Below are positions 28,497 to 36,472 of a stretch of DNA of 41,247 nt, piece after piece. Position 1 is the first letter of the stretch; the number at the start of each line of letters is the position of its first letter. A model generated the notes under the pieces. The model was given only the letters and a program-made list of their open reading frames with translations, ran no database searches and was not told the origin of the DNA. Source of the DNA: Caldisericaceae bacterium (lineage in GTDB: Bacteria; Caldisericota; Caldisericia; Caldisericales; Caldisericaceae); NCBI GenBank assembly GCA_027023025.1, contig JALVXB010000020.1, positions 1 to 41,247 on the forward strand, given 5' to 3'. Both the position numbers and the translations under genes were made by a program.

Positions 28497-28858
28497 TGTT
28501 CTATCATCTGCCTTAATTTTGGAATAATTCTTCTCGTTTCTAATTTGCACCTGCCAATATTTACAGGCGCATGCATAATAATTGCAAGGAAGTATTCCTC
28601 GTTTATTTTTGAAACAAACGCACCAAATTTATCTGTATCAATAAAAAAATCTAATAAGACTCCCATTTTAAGAGAATTAATTGTGCTTTGAATGGTATTA
28701 TAAATCCCTGCCATTTCTGCACTACTTTCTGACTTTTCAAAGTTTTCGTTTGTTCGTACCGAAACGGGCAATCCGTCTTTCCCAATAATACCAATGAATA
28801 CTGTACCTTCAATTGTTTTCGACAAACTTTTAAGTATTTCTTCGTATTCTTCGCTCAT
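28493..28858 (-). CDS. Roadblock/LC7 domain protein (first of a tandem pair)
   Basis: A 121-residue protein with the same fold signs: N-terminal helix EEYEEILKSLSKTIEG, strand pair VFIGIIGKDGLPVSV, helix SSAEMAGIYNTIQSTINSL, then FLAIIMHAPVNIGRCKLETR. GGAGG precedes the ATG, and the promoter at 28880-28907 makes it the first gene of the long minus-strand run. The two Roadblock proteins are divergent and could form a heterodimer. Their GTPase or sensory partner is not visible in the window. Confidence 0.82.
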   Translation of the reverse strand: MSEEYEEILKSLSKTIEGTVFIGIIGKDGLPVSVRTNENFEKSESSAEMAGIYNTIQSTINSLKMGVLLDFFIDTDKFGAFVSKINEEYFLAIIMHAPVNIGRCKLETRRIIPKLRQMIEQ

Positions 28859-28879
28859 ACAAGCCTCCTTTCGATGTCT

Positions 28880-28907
28880 ATTATATCCAACATTTATTTA
28901 TAATCAA
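28880..28907 (-). promoter_or_regulatory. Promoter of the 21-gene minus-strand run
   Basis: On the minus strand TTGATT (28907-28902), 16-nt spacer, perfect TATAAT (28885-28880), then AAAGGAGG before the ATG at 28858. It is the only good promoter I see ahead of the run that ends at 10962. Confidence 0.65.
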
Positions 28908-28910
28908 CAT

Positions 28911-28939
28911 TTTATAAATCTAAAGCAATGCATTATAAT
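28911..28939 (+). promoter_or_regulatory. Probable promoter of rsfS
   Basis: A perfect TATAAT lies at 28934-28939 with a weak TTTATA 17 nt upstream (28911-28916). It is divergent from the promoter at 28880-28907. Confidence 0.45.
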
Positions 28940-28971
28940 AAAACAAAAATAATTTAACGATAGGAGGTAAT

Positions 28972-29325
28972 TTGAAAGGAAAGAGATTAGCAAACTTTAT
29001 TGTAAATTTGATTGAAGACAAAAAAGGAAAGGATATTAAACTGCTTGATGTAAGAAAATTAACTACCTTAACAGACTACTTTATTATTTGTACTGCAGAT
29101 GTGCCAGAACATGGAAAGGCAATTGCTGAGGAGATTCGACTGAAATTAAAGAAAAAAGGCAATTTTTTAATTAATGAGGAAGGTAAAGAGTTTGGCGAGT
29201 GGATTGCTATGGACTATGGAGAAGTAATAGTACACATAATGATAGAAGAAAAGAGAACATTTTATGATCTTGAAAAAATTTGGGAGGAAATAGGTCCTAA
29301 AATAGAAGAGAATCGTCATACTTAA
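28972..29325 (+). CDS. rsfS: Ribosomal silencing factor RsfS
   Basis: A 117-residue protein that binds ribosomal protein uL14 and blocks subunit joining when nutrients are short. Landmarks are KGKDIKLLDVRKLTTLTDYFIICTA, the GEWIAMDYGEVIVHIM strand and the C-terminal YDLEKIWEE. The start is a TTG (28972) with GGAGG seven bases before it; no ATG in frame fits the N-terminal KGKRLANFIVNLIED. A new promoter for trxB starts just after its stop. Confidence 0.95.
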   Translation: MKGKRLANFIVNLIEDKKGKDIKLLDVRKLTTLTDYFIICTADVPEHGKAIAEEIRLKLKKKGNFLINEEGKEFGEWIAMDYGEVIVHIMIEEKRTFYDLEKIWEEIGPKIEENRHT

Positions 29326-29328
29326 GAC

Positions 29329-29356
29329 TTGACAGAGCGTTCAAATAAACTATACT
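29329..29356 (+). promoter_or_regulatory. Promoter of the trxB-PDO operon
   Basis: Perfect TTGACA (29329-29334), 16-nt spacer, TATACT (29351-29356). A leader of about 40 nt ends in TAGGAGG before the ATG at 29403. Confidence 0.7.
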
Positions 29357-29402
29357 ACTCCTGTAATAATTTTATTGAATTAAAACTGGTTTAGGAGGTT
29401 AT

Positions 29403-30398
29403 ATGGACGATTTTTTTGTTGCTGGTTTATCAACTCAAGACACCGAGTCAAAAGATGTTAAAAACGAGTACGACATTATTATAATAGGTGCAGGGCCTGG
29501 AGGTCTTACGGCTGCAATTTATGCGGGGAGGAGCCGGCTTGATACGGCAGTAATCGAAAAGTTAGCACCCGGAGGCCAGATTGCCGTGAGTGACAGAGTG
29601 GATAATTATCCTGGTTTTCCCGACGGTATTTCTGGAGAAGAACTTACTAAACGAATGGAAAAACAGGCAGAAAAATTTGGTGCAGAATTTATAAGTGACG
29701 AAGTGCGTTCCGTTAACGAAAGTAAAACTGCGAACTACTTTTTCGTAGAAACTGCAAGCCACGGCACTATTAAGGCAAAATCTGTAATTATTGCTACTGG
29801 AGCAGACCCTGTTAAACTCCCTGTCCCTGAAGAAGAAAAATTCAGAGGTAGAGGAATTTCGTACTGTGCCACTTGTGATGCTGCATTTTTTAAAGATAAG
29901 GTCGTGGCGGTAGTTGGCGGCGGAGATACCGCTATTGCTGATGCAATATACTTAACAAAATTTGCAAAAGAAGTAATAGTGGTTCATAGAAGAGACCAAC
30001 TCAGAGCCGTAAAAGCATTGCAGGAAGAAGCTTTTTCTAATCCAAAAATTAAGTTCCAGTGGGACTCTATTGCTATCCATGTTCTGGGGGATAATAAAGT
30101 AGAAGGGTTAGAAGTGGAAAATGTTAAAACGAAAGAACACACTGTTCTGAAAGTTGACGGTATTTTTGTTGCTATAGGAACTGTACCTAATAGTAATTTT
30201 GTAAAGGGATTAGTTGAAACTACAGATAGAGGTTTTATAGTTACCGACAAAAACCGTCAAACGAGCAAGCCTGGGATTTTTGCAGTTGGAGATGTTAGGG
30301 ATACACCACTGAGGCAGGTTGTTACTGCGGCAGGAGATGGAGCTATTGCTGAGTTTTCTGCCGAACAATATATAAAATCTAAAGAAAGAGGTGTTTAA
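29403..30398 (+). CDS. trxB: Thioredoxin reductase
   Basis: A 331-residue flavoenzyme that reduces a thioredoxin-like partner with NAD(P)H. The FAD site is GAGPGG (29-34), the redox pair is C155-A-T-C158, the nucleotide site is VVGGGDTAIADAIYLT and the closing motif is GIFAVGDVRDTPLRQVVTAAG. About 22 extra residues (MDDFFVAGLSTQDTESKDVK) precede the FAD domain, more than usual; GGAGG and the promoter position support this start. The next gene, 2 nt downstream, encodes the likely electron acceptor. Confidence 0.94.
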   Translation: MDDFFVAGLSTQDTESKDVKNEYDIIIIGAGPGGLTAAIYAGRSRLDTAVIEKLAPGGQIAVSDRVDNYPGFPDGISGEELTKRMEKQAEKFGAEFISDEVRSVNESKTANYFFVETASHGTIKAKSVIIATGADPVKLPVPEEEKFRGRGISYCATCDAAFFKDKVVAVVGGGDTAIADAIYLTKFAKEVIVVHRRDQLRAVKALQEEAFSNPKIKFQWDSIAIHVLGDNKVEGLEVENVKTKEHTVLKVDGIFVAIGTVPNSNFVKGLVETTDRGFIVTDKNRQTSKPGIFAVGDVRDTPLRQVVTAAGDGAIAEFSAEQYIKSKERGV

Positions 30399-30400
30399 TT

Positions 30401-31084
30401 ATGGAAAAACTTTTAAAGGAAAATGACGAAAAGTACATTAAGGATCTTTTTGAGAAAAGGCTAAAGGATCCTGTAGAATTGGTGCTTTTTCTGGAAAGTG
30501 AAAATGGAGAAAAAGTAAATAAATTTAGCGCACAGTATCTTCCCTATACCGAAGAGATTCTTAAAGAACTTGTTGCTTTATCTGATAAGGTTAAACTTAC
30601 GGTCTATAAGGATAATCCTGAAAAAGAAAAGGAGTATGGCGTAACACATATTTCAGCGCTTTTCGTTGAGGGAAAAAATACAGATAAGAATGTAATTTAC
30701 TATGGGATACCATCAGGCCACGAATTTTCGTCTTTGCTGGAAGACATTATCGATGTGTCCAATGGGAAAACAGAGCTTTCTACTCAAACAAAGTTAGAAC
30801 TTCAGAAAATTACTTCATCCACTGAGATTCTCGTATTCGTTACGCCAACCTGTCCGTACTGCCCTCGAGCTGTAAGAACTGCACATCAAATGGCAATGGA
30901 AAATCACAATATTAAAGGAATAATGATTGAAGCAAACGAGTTTCCTGAATGGTCAAAGAAGTATAATGTCTATGCGGTGCCAAAAGTAGTAATTAACGAT
31001 AAAGAACAGTTTGAAGGCGCTTTGCCTGAAGATGAATACCTTAAACATGTAATTAAGGGTGCCGTTAACATTATTCTTGAGTAG
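30401..31084 (+). CDS. Protein disulfide oxidoreductase-like tandem thioredoxin-fold protein
   Basis: A 227-residue protein of two thioredoxin folds, as in the PDO/glutaredoxin-like proteins of thermophiles. The C-terminal unit has the active site C151-P-Y-C154 and a cis-Pro segment (AVPKVVIND). The N-terminal unit (about 1-125) contains no cysteine at all: its expected site reads SENG after VLFLE, so only one half can do dithiol chemistry. It is co-transcribed with trxB and is presumably reduced by it. A hairpin terminator follows. Confidence 0.85.
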   Translation: MEKLLKENDEKYIKDLFEKRLKDPVELVLFLESENGEKVNKFSAQYLPYTEEILKELVALSDKVKLTVYKDNPEKEKEYGVTHISALFVEGKNTDKNVIYYGIPSGHEFSSLLEDIIDVSNGKTELSTQTKLELQKITSSTEILVFVTPTCPYCPRAVRTAHQMAMENHNIKGIMIEANEFPEWSKKYNVYAVPKVVINDKEQFEGALPEDEYLKHVIKGAVNIILE

Positions 31085-31108
31085 TTTTGAGAATGATTTA
31101 GAAAGTTT

Positions 31109-31140
31109 AGCCCCCACTTCAAAGTGGGGGGCTTTAAGTT
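31109..31140. terminator. Bidirectional terminator between convergent genes
   Basis: CCCCCACT and AGTGGGGG enclose TCAA (31111-31130), with outer AG/CT pairing and a T-rich tail on the plus strand. It lies between the PDO-like gene and the 3' end of the aminotransferase gene, so it can serve both. Confidence 0.75.
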
Positions 31141-32351
31141 TACTGGATTTTTGCTTTTATAATTTTTGCAAGTCTTTTTACACCTTCCTCTATTTCTTCT
31201 TTTGAAGGAAGAGTAAAGTTCAGTCTTATGTGATGTTTATCTTCGCCATTTGGATAGAATGCACTTCCGACGACATAAGCAACTTTTTCTTTAATAGCTT
31301 CTTTAAAGAGCTTGTCTGTATCTATGTATTCTGGAACCGTTACCCAAACAAACATTCCGCCTTCCGGTTTTGTCCAACTTGTTTCTTCAGGAAAGTGCTT
31401 TTCAAGTGCTTTAAGCATAGTGTCTTTCTTTTCTTTATAAGTTTTTCTTACGAGATCTAAATAGTTTCTCATGTACCCTTTTCTTATAAATTCTTCCGCA
31501 ATATACTGAGTAGAAGATGGAGAACATAGGTCTGACGCTTGCTTTGCAAGGACGAGTTTTTGAATTACTGATTTATCTGCAATTATCCAACCAAGTCTGA
31601 GTCCTGGAGCGAGAATTTTAGAGAAAGTTCTCAAAGCAATTACATTACCAATGTTGTCCATTTCTACGAGTGATGGGAGTTTTTTCCCCTCAAAGCGGAT
31701 TTCTCCGTAAGGGTCATCTTCTATGATAGGAATGTTATACTCGTGGCTAATCCTCAGTATTTCTTTTCTTCGTTCCAGGCTTAAAGTTACTCCAGCAGGA
31801 TTTTGAAAGTTAGGGATCGTGTAAATAAATTTGATATTAATTCCTTTGCTTTGAGTTTCCTTAACTTTTTGTTCAAGTATGTTTGTCTTAATACCTTCGT
31901 CATCCATAGGGATTGTTATAAATTTTGCCTGAAATGCGTTAAAGGCTTGCAGTCCTCCTACATAAGAAGGGGCTTCTACGATTATGGTATCGTTAGGATT
32001 GATAAAGATTTTAGAAACAAGATCCAGGCCCTGTTGGGAAGCCGTAGTTACTATTAAGTTTTCCAATTTTAAATTTTTAATGCCTTCACTCTTTCCTTCT
32101 TCAACGAGAGTTTCTCTTAACGATGGAATGCCCTCTGTTGCCCCATATTGAAGTGCTTTTCCACCGTGATTAAGGAATACATCTTTGGAAATTTCTGCGA
32201 TTGTTTCTTTAGGAAAAAGTTTCGGATCTGGCATACCGCCTGCCAATGAAATAATGTCTGGGCTGTCTACTAATTTGAGAAGTTCTCTGATTGCGGAAGC
32301 CTTCATTGTAAGGCTTCTTTCAGAAAATTTTTTTTGCCAATCTATTGACAT
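31140..32351 (-). CDS. PLP-dependent aminotransferase, class I (LysN/2-aminoadipate type)
   Basis: A 403-residue enzyme with PLP-site landmarks IISLAGGMPDPKLFP, GATEGIPSLRETL, TTASQQGLDLVSKIF, IYTIPNFQNPAGVTL, IIEDDPYGEIRF and RTFSKILAPGLRLGWI (the catalytic lysine is in FSK). The carboxylate-binding Arg is in KHHIRLNF. This subgroup includes 2-aminoadipate, aromatic and branched-chain transaminases with broad specificity, so the substrate is not fixed. AAGGAGG precedes the ATG. It is transcribed alone. Confidence 0.9.
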   Translation of the reverse strand: MSIDWQKKFSERSLTMKASAIRELLKLVDSPDIISLAGGMPDPKLFPKETIAEISKDVFLNHGGKALQYGATEGIPSLRETLVEEGKSEGIKNLKLENLIVTTASQQGLDLVSKIFINPNDTIIVEAPSYVGGLQAFNAFQAKFITIPMDDEGIKTNILEQKVKETQSKGINIKFIYTIPNFQNPAGVTLSLERRKEILRISHEYNIPIIEDDPYGEIRFEGKKLPSLVEMDNIGNVIALRTFSKILAPGLRLGWIIADKSVIQKLVLAKQASDLCSPSSTQYIAEEFIRKGYMRNYLDLVRKTYKEKKDTMLKALEKHFPEETSWTKPEGGMFVWVTVPEYIDTDKLFKEAIKEKVAYVVGSAFYPNGEDKHHIRLNFTLPSKEEIEEGVKRLAKIIKAKIQ

Positions 32352-32381
32352 TTTTACCTCCTTTCTAATTCATCCGATATT

Positions 32382-32410
32382 ATTATATAATTTTGTATTT
32401 AAAAAAGCAA
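32382..32410 (-). promoter_or_regulatory. Promoter of the aminotransferase gene
   Basis: On the minus strand TTGCTT (32410-32405), 17-nt spacer, perfect TATAAT (32387-32382). Confidence 0.5.
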
Positions 32411-32418
32411 ACGAATGC

Positions 32419-32424
32419 TATAAT
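32419..32424 (+). promoter_or_regulatory. -10 box of the rtcB operon
   Basis: A perfect TATAAT ends 12 nt before the rtcB ATG. No good -35 is seen. The 5' leader would be only about 6 nt and there is no Shine-Dalgarno sequence. Confidence 0.45.
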
Positions 32425-32436
32425 AATTCAAAAACC

Positions 32437-33861
32437 ATGAAGTTATTAAAGTATAAGTATGTTGTTCAGCCAACCGGGAAAATGAGAGTTCCCTCTGTCG
32501 TATTTACTACAGAGCGGCTGTTGCCACATCTGGTTAAAGACGAGTCTCTGGAGCAACTAAAGAATGTAGCCTCTTTGCCTGGTATAGAAAAATATGCATT
32601 GGGAATGCCTGACATACACGAAGGTTATGGGTTTCCCATAGGTGGTGTGGCTGCATTTGATGTCCATGAAGGCGTGATATCTCCAGGTGGCGTGGGGTTT
32701 GACATTAATTGTGGTGTGAGAGTAATTTTGACAAATATTGAAAAGTCTGAAATAGATCTCCGTTTACGAAAAATTGGAGAAATTCTTTTTAATACAATAC
32801 CATCTGGATTGGGCTCGACTGGAATAGAAAAATTTAGCAAAAAGGAAATGAGGTCAATTCTACGCAGGGGTGTTTATTGGGCTATTGAGAATGGTTTTGG
32901 ATACGAGAAAGATTTCGAAGTTATCGAGGAAAACGGGATGATGAAGGATGCTGATCCCTCACTCGTTAGCAGTGAGGCAATGAAGAGAGGCAGTACTGAA
33001 CTTGGCACATTAGGTGCTGGGAATCACTTTTTAGAGATAGATTATATTGACAAAATATTTAATAATGAGATTGCAAAGGCGTTTGGGTTATTTAAAGGCC
33101 AGGTTGTAATATGGATACATACTGGTTCAAGAGGGTTGGGCCATCAGGTTGCAAAGGAATTTATAAAACTGTTGCGGAATAAAATGTATCATTATGGGAT
33201 ACCACTTTTGGATAACGAACTTGTTTCTGTGCCTATACTCTCCGATGAAGGTGGACAGTACTTAAGGGCAATGGCAGCTGCTGCGAATTTTGCCTGGGTT
33301 AATCGTCAGCTAATCACGCACTATGTTCGTCTTGCTTTTTCTAAAGTTTTTGGCGTAAGTTCCGTTAAACTTGGAATGAATGTATTATACGATGTAGCAC
33401 ATAACATTGCAAAATTTGAAAAATACAATATAAATGGCCAAGAGAAACTTTTGCTCGTACACAGAAAAGGAGCAACGCGGGCTTTTCCTAAGGGTCACCC
33501 TGATGTACCACTTCGATATAGAGATGTAGGACAACCTGTTTTACTTCCTGGAGATATGCGTACTGGTTCGTATATTCTTGCGGGTGATGTAAATTCTTTA
33601 GATTTGACATTTGGAAGTGTTGCGCACGGGGCAGGCAGAATTTTAAGCAGACATAAAGCATTAAAAGAGATTACATTTGAGAAAGTGAGGTACGAAATGA
33701 ATCGAAGTAACATTATTTTAATGTCTAAGAACAAACGAATTGTACGAGAAGAGGCACCTGAAGCGTACAAAGATGTTAATGAGGTGATTATACCCATCGA
33801 AGGAAATAGCCTTGCTAAAAGAGTAGCATATTCAAGGCCACTGTTGGTAATAAAAGGGTAG
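32437..33861 (+). CDS. rtcB: RNA-splicing ligase RtcB
   Basis: A 474-residue GTP- and Mn-dependent ligase joining RNA 3'-phosphate (or 2',3'-cyclic phosphate) to 5'-OH ends. Conserved parts are GMPDIHEGYGFPIGG, the metal ligands D89 and C92 in GGVGFDINCGVR, GAGNHFLEI, HTGSRGLGHQ, HRKGATRAFP and the guanylylated His in SVAHGAGR. The frame stays open upstream to 32185, but there it is antisense to the aminotransferase gene and the family begins at MKLLKYKYVV, so I set the start at 32437. nfo follows after 2 nt. No archease gene is near. Confidence 0.95.
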   Translation: MKLLKYKYVVQPTGKMRVPSVVFTTERLLPHLVKDESLEQLKNVASLPGIEKYALGMPDIHEGYGFPIGGVAAFDVHEGVISPGGVGFDINCGVRVILTNIEKSEIDLRLRKIGEILFNTIPSGLGSTGIEKFSKKEMRSILRRGVYWAIENGFGYEKDFEVIEENGMMKDADPSLVSSEAMKRGSTELGTLGAGNHFLEIDYIDKIFNNEIAKAFGLFKGQVVIWIHTGSRGLGHQVAKEFIKLLRNKMYHYGIPLLDNELVSVPILSDEGGQYLRAMAAAANFAWVNRQLITHYVRLAFSKVFGVSSVKLGMNVLYDVAHNIAKFEKYNINGQEKLLLVHRKGATRAFPKGHPDVPLRYRDVGQPVLLPGDMRTGSYILAGDVNSLDLTFGSVAHGAGRILSRHKALKEITFEKVRYEMNRSNIILMSKNKRIVREEAPEAYKDVNEVIIPIEGNSLAKRVAYSRPLLVIKG

Positions 33862-33863
33862 AC

Positions 33864-34703
33864 ATGCTTTTAGGTGCGCATGTATCTATTGCAGGAAGTT
33901 TGGCGAAAGCTCCAGTCCGAGCGTACGAGATAGGAGGGGAAACTTTTCAGATTTTCACGAAGAACCAAATGCAGTGGTGTATTCCTACTTTGACAGAGAA
34001 AACAGCTGAAAAATTTAAAAGTAATGTTAAAAGTTTTAACCTTTATTTTGGAACTGTTCATGCATCCTATCTCGTTAATGTGGCAAGTTCTAATCCTATG
34101 ACGAGGATGCGTTCTATAAATAATTTAGTAGTAGACCTCGAAAGAACCGAACTTCTGAATATGCCTTATCTCGTTTTTCATCCTGGTGCTCATAAAGATG
34201 CTGGGGAGAGGAAGGGGATAAAACTTATTGCAGAGGCTATTGACCAAATTTTTGATATAACTTCTGCAAAGAAAACTATGCTTTTGCTTGAAACTACTGC
34301 AGGTTCTGGTACAAATATTGGTTATAAATTAGAACAATTATCAGAAATAATCGCTCGCTCAAAGTTTAGCGAGCGAATAGGGGTTTGTGTTGATACTTGC
34401 CACATTTTTGCAGCAGGATACGACATACGCACAGAGTCAGGAATAGTTAATTTTATGGATTTAGCAGATAAATCTTTTGGTTTGGATAAAATAAAAGCGT
34501 TTCACTTGAATGACTCTTTAGGAAAACTGGGTTCGAGGATTGACAGACACGCAGAAATAGGAAAAGGAAACATTGGTACCAGAGCATTTGAAGTATTAGT
34601 AAACTTGAAGGAGTTCAAGAATACGCCGGGTATCCTTGAAACACCTGGTGGTCCTGAGCGATACAAAGTAAATCTAAAATTATTAAAAACTTTTAGGAGG
34701 TAA
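33864..34703 (+). CDS. nfo: Endonuclease IV (AP endonuclease)
   Basis: A 279-residue zinc enzyme that cuts DNA at abasic sites. Zinc-ligand and family motifs are GAHVSIAGSL (N-terminus), VFHPGAHKDA, LLETTAGSGTNIGY, GVCVDTCHIFAAGYDIR and FHLNDSLGKLGSRIDRHAEIG. The size is typical. It is the middle gene of the rtcB-nfo-yggS run (gaps of 2 and 4 nt), pairing an RNA repair ligase with a DNA repair nuclease. Confidence 0.95.
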   Translation: MLLGAHVSIAGSLAKAPVRAYEIGGETFQIFTKNQMQWCIPTLTEKTAEKFKSNVKSFNLYFGTVHASYLVNVASSNPMTRMRSINNLVVDLERTELLNMPYLVFHPGAHKDAGERKGIKLIAEAIDQIFDITSAKKTMLLLETTAGSGTNIGYKLEQLSEIIARSKFSERIGVCVDTCHIFAAGYDIRTESGIVNFMDLADKSFGLDKIKAFHLNDSLGKLGSRIDRHAEIGKGNIGTRAFEVLVNLKEFKNTPGILETPGGPERYKVNLKLLKTFRR

Positions 34704-34707
34704 ATTT

Positions 34708-35370
34708 ATGGGAATATACGAAAATGCAAAGAGAATTCTCTCAGAATTGCCTGAGGGAGTAGAACTCGTTACAGCAGCTAAAACGAGAACTGCAGACGAG
34801 ATAAAAGAGGCAATCCGTGCAGGCGTAAAGATTATTGGAGAAAATTATCTTCAAGAGGCCGAGCGAGTTTTTCCGCAGATTGGACGAGTCGTGAAGTGGC
34901 ACTTTATAGGTGCTATTCAAAAAAGAAAGGTGAAAAAGATCGTTGAACTGTTTGATGTAATTGAAACTTTAGGAAGCGAAGAAATTGCTTTTGAAATTGA
35001 GAAACGCGCTACACAGCAAAACAAAGACATACCTGTTTTAATAGAAATTAACAGTGGAAAAGAGCCGCAGAAATCTGGTATATTCCCGGAAGACACCGTC
35101 AATTTCGTAGAAAAGATCCACAATCTTACCCACCTACACATTGTAGGGCTTATGACTATGGGCCCATTAGTTGAAGATCCTGAGGATTTGCGTCCTTACT
35201 TTAGACTCACGAGAGAATTATTTGAAACAGTTAGAGAAAAGAACATTCCAAATGTTAAGATGAGATATCTTTCTATGGGGATGTCTGCTTCGTATAAGAT
35301 AGCTATTGAAGAAGGAGCAAATATAGTAAGAATAGGCACACTTATTTTTGGACCTCGTAAGTATAAATAG
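34708..35370 (+). CDS. yggS: YggS/PLPBP-family pyridoxal phosphate homeostasis protein
   Basis: A 220-residue PLP-binding TIM-barrel protein. The PLP lysine is in ELVTAAKTRTADEI. Other landmarks are IGENYLQEA, WHFIGAIQKRKVKKIVE, IEINSGKEPQKSGIFPED, GLMTMGPL and LSMGMSASYKIAIEEGANIVRIGTLIFG. It buffers free PLP and has no enzymatic activity of its own as far as known. Gene context usually places it near division genes; here it ends a repair operon instead. AGGAGG precedes the ATG. Confidence 0.94.
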   Translation: MGIYENAKRILSELPEGVELVTAAKTRTADEIKEAIRAGVKIIGENYLQEAERVFPQIGRVVKWHFIGAIQKRKVKKIVELFDVIETLGSEEIAFEIEKRATQQNKDIPVLIEINSGKEPQKSGIFPEDTVNFVEKIHNLTHLHIVGLMTMGPLVEDPEDLRPYFRLTRELFETVREKNIPNVKMRYLSMGMSASYKIAIEEGANIVRIGTLIFGPRKYK

Positions 35371-35634
35371 TTAGTATTATAATTTTGTAATATCTTTCTG
35401 ACGCTGATCGAGTTTCTGTAGCTTGTCTTTGTTATTGTGCGCCAGTTTCTGACTTATTACTTAAATTAATTGTGTTCGAAATGGCACTTGTTTCAATTAT
35501 ACCGCAATACAAATTGTTGTTTTAATGTGTGTCTATTGGCGTAGGTGTGTATTAATTTTGTCAATTTTTGCTTTATCTTAATTAAACTTTAATGAATTCT
35601 AATAAATGATATCAGATTTTTTTCTAAAAATCTA
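35371..35634. other. AT-rich intergenic region without a gene
   Basis: No supported reading frame, tRNA or recognised riboswitch. A perfect 8-bp inverted repeat AGATTTTT/AAAAATCT (35614-35633) lies immediately before the -35 box at 35635 and could be an operator or AT-rich upstream element. Confidence 0.45.
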
Positions 35635-35662
35635 TTGACACACGAAATTATTCTACTATAAT
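35635..35662 (+). promoter_or_regulatory. Promoter of the amino acid ABC operon
   Basis: Perfect TTGACA (35635-35640), 16-nt spacer, perfect TATAAT (35657-35662). It shares TTGACACACGAA and an AAAAAT a few bases upstream with the promoter at 4002. Confidence 0.78.
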
Positions 35663-35690
35663 ATCAAAATTTTTTATAAGGAGGTTGACT

Positions 35691-36470
35691 ATGAGGAAAG
35701 TGGTCACAACTATTTTGACTGTCGCAATTATTGCGGCACTGGTGTTTACTGGGTGTACTTCCCAGGGAAGCAATCTAAGTAGGATTAAGAAGGCTGGTGT
35801 GCTGAAGGTTGGTGCTGACACGACTTATCCGCCATTTGAGTGGATTAACACGCAAACAGGTAAACCACAGGGTTTTGATGTTGATTTAGCGAACTTGATT
35901 GCAAAGAAGCTTGGTGTAAAGGCAGAAATTATTTCTACTGCATGGGATGGGATTATTCCTGCCCTTAAGGCAGGAAAGTTCGATGTGATTATTTCAGCTA
36001 TGACTATTACAGATGAGCGAAAAAAGGAAATTGATTTTTCAGACCCGTACTACGATTCAGGACAGATTATTGCAGTAAGAAAAGATAATACTACGATTCA
36101 CGGCCCAGAAGATCTTTCTGGCAAGGTAGTTGGTGTTCAAACAGGCACGACGGGTGAAATCGCTGCTAAAAAGATTAAAGGTGCGATTATTAAAGAATAT
36201 CCTGACATTCAATACGCGTTTACAGATCTTGAGAAAGGAAGAATTGATGCAGTAATAAATGATTTTCCTGTTTCCGCTTATTATGCAAAAGGTCATCCTG
36301 ATGTAAAACTCGTTGGAAAATTGTTTACAAAAGAGCAATACGGCATTGCTCTTAGGAAAGACGAAACTGATTTAAAAGAAGCGATAAATAAAATATTAAA
36401 AGAGATAAAATCCGACGGCGAATACGACCAGATCTTCGAAAAATGGTTTGGTAAGAAGCCGGAGGATTAG
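35691..36470 (+). CDS. Polar amino acid ABC transporter substrate-binding lipoprotein
   Basis: A 259-residue secreted lipoprotein. A signal peptide ends in the lipobox VFTGC, with the lipidated Cys at residue 22. The mature part has the family-3 solute-binding opening GVLKVGADTTYPPFEW, then GKPQGFDVDLANLIAKKLG and SAMTITDERKKEIDFSDPY, where the Arg contacts the ligand carboxylate. I choose ATG 35691, six bases after AAGGAGG, over the TTG at 35685. The ligand (Arg, Lys, Glu/Asp or similar) is not determined. It is the first gene of a transporter operon. Confidence 0.92.
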   Translation: MRKVVTTILTVAIIAALVFTGCTSQGSNLSRIKKAGVLKVGADTTYPPFEWINTQTGKPQGFDVDLANLIAKKLGVKAEIISTAWDGIIPALKAGKFDVIISAMTITDERKKEIDFSDPYYDSGQIIAVRKDNTTIHGPEDLSGKVVGVQTGTTGEIAAKKIKGAIIKEYPDIQYAFTDLEKGRIDAVINDFPVSAYYAKGHPDVKLVGKLFTKEQYGIALRKDETDLKEAINKILKEIKSDGEYDQIFEKWFGKKPED

Positions 36471-36472
36471 TC

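Noticed and set aside
28497-28550. Upstream start for the second Roadblock gene
   Set aside because: It would overlap the first Roadblock gene by 58 nt; the ATG at 28496 gives a normal ATGA overlap and a normal family N-terminus.
32185-32436. N-terminal extension of rtcB by 84 residues
   Set aside because: The extension is antisense to the aminotransferase gene, has no ribosome binding site, and RtcB proteins start at the MKLLKYKYVV-like position.
35371-35634. Riboswitch or minus-strand small RNA before the amino acid transporter
   Set aside because: It is upstream of the promoter, so it cannot be in the leader. The minus-strand TATAAT near 35501 lacks a -35 box and the sequence shows no convincing fold.
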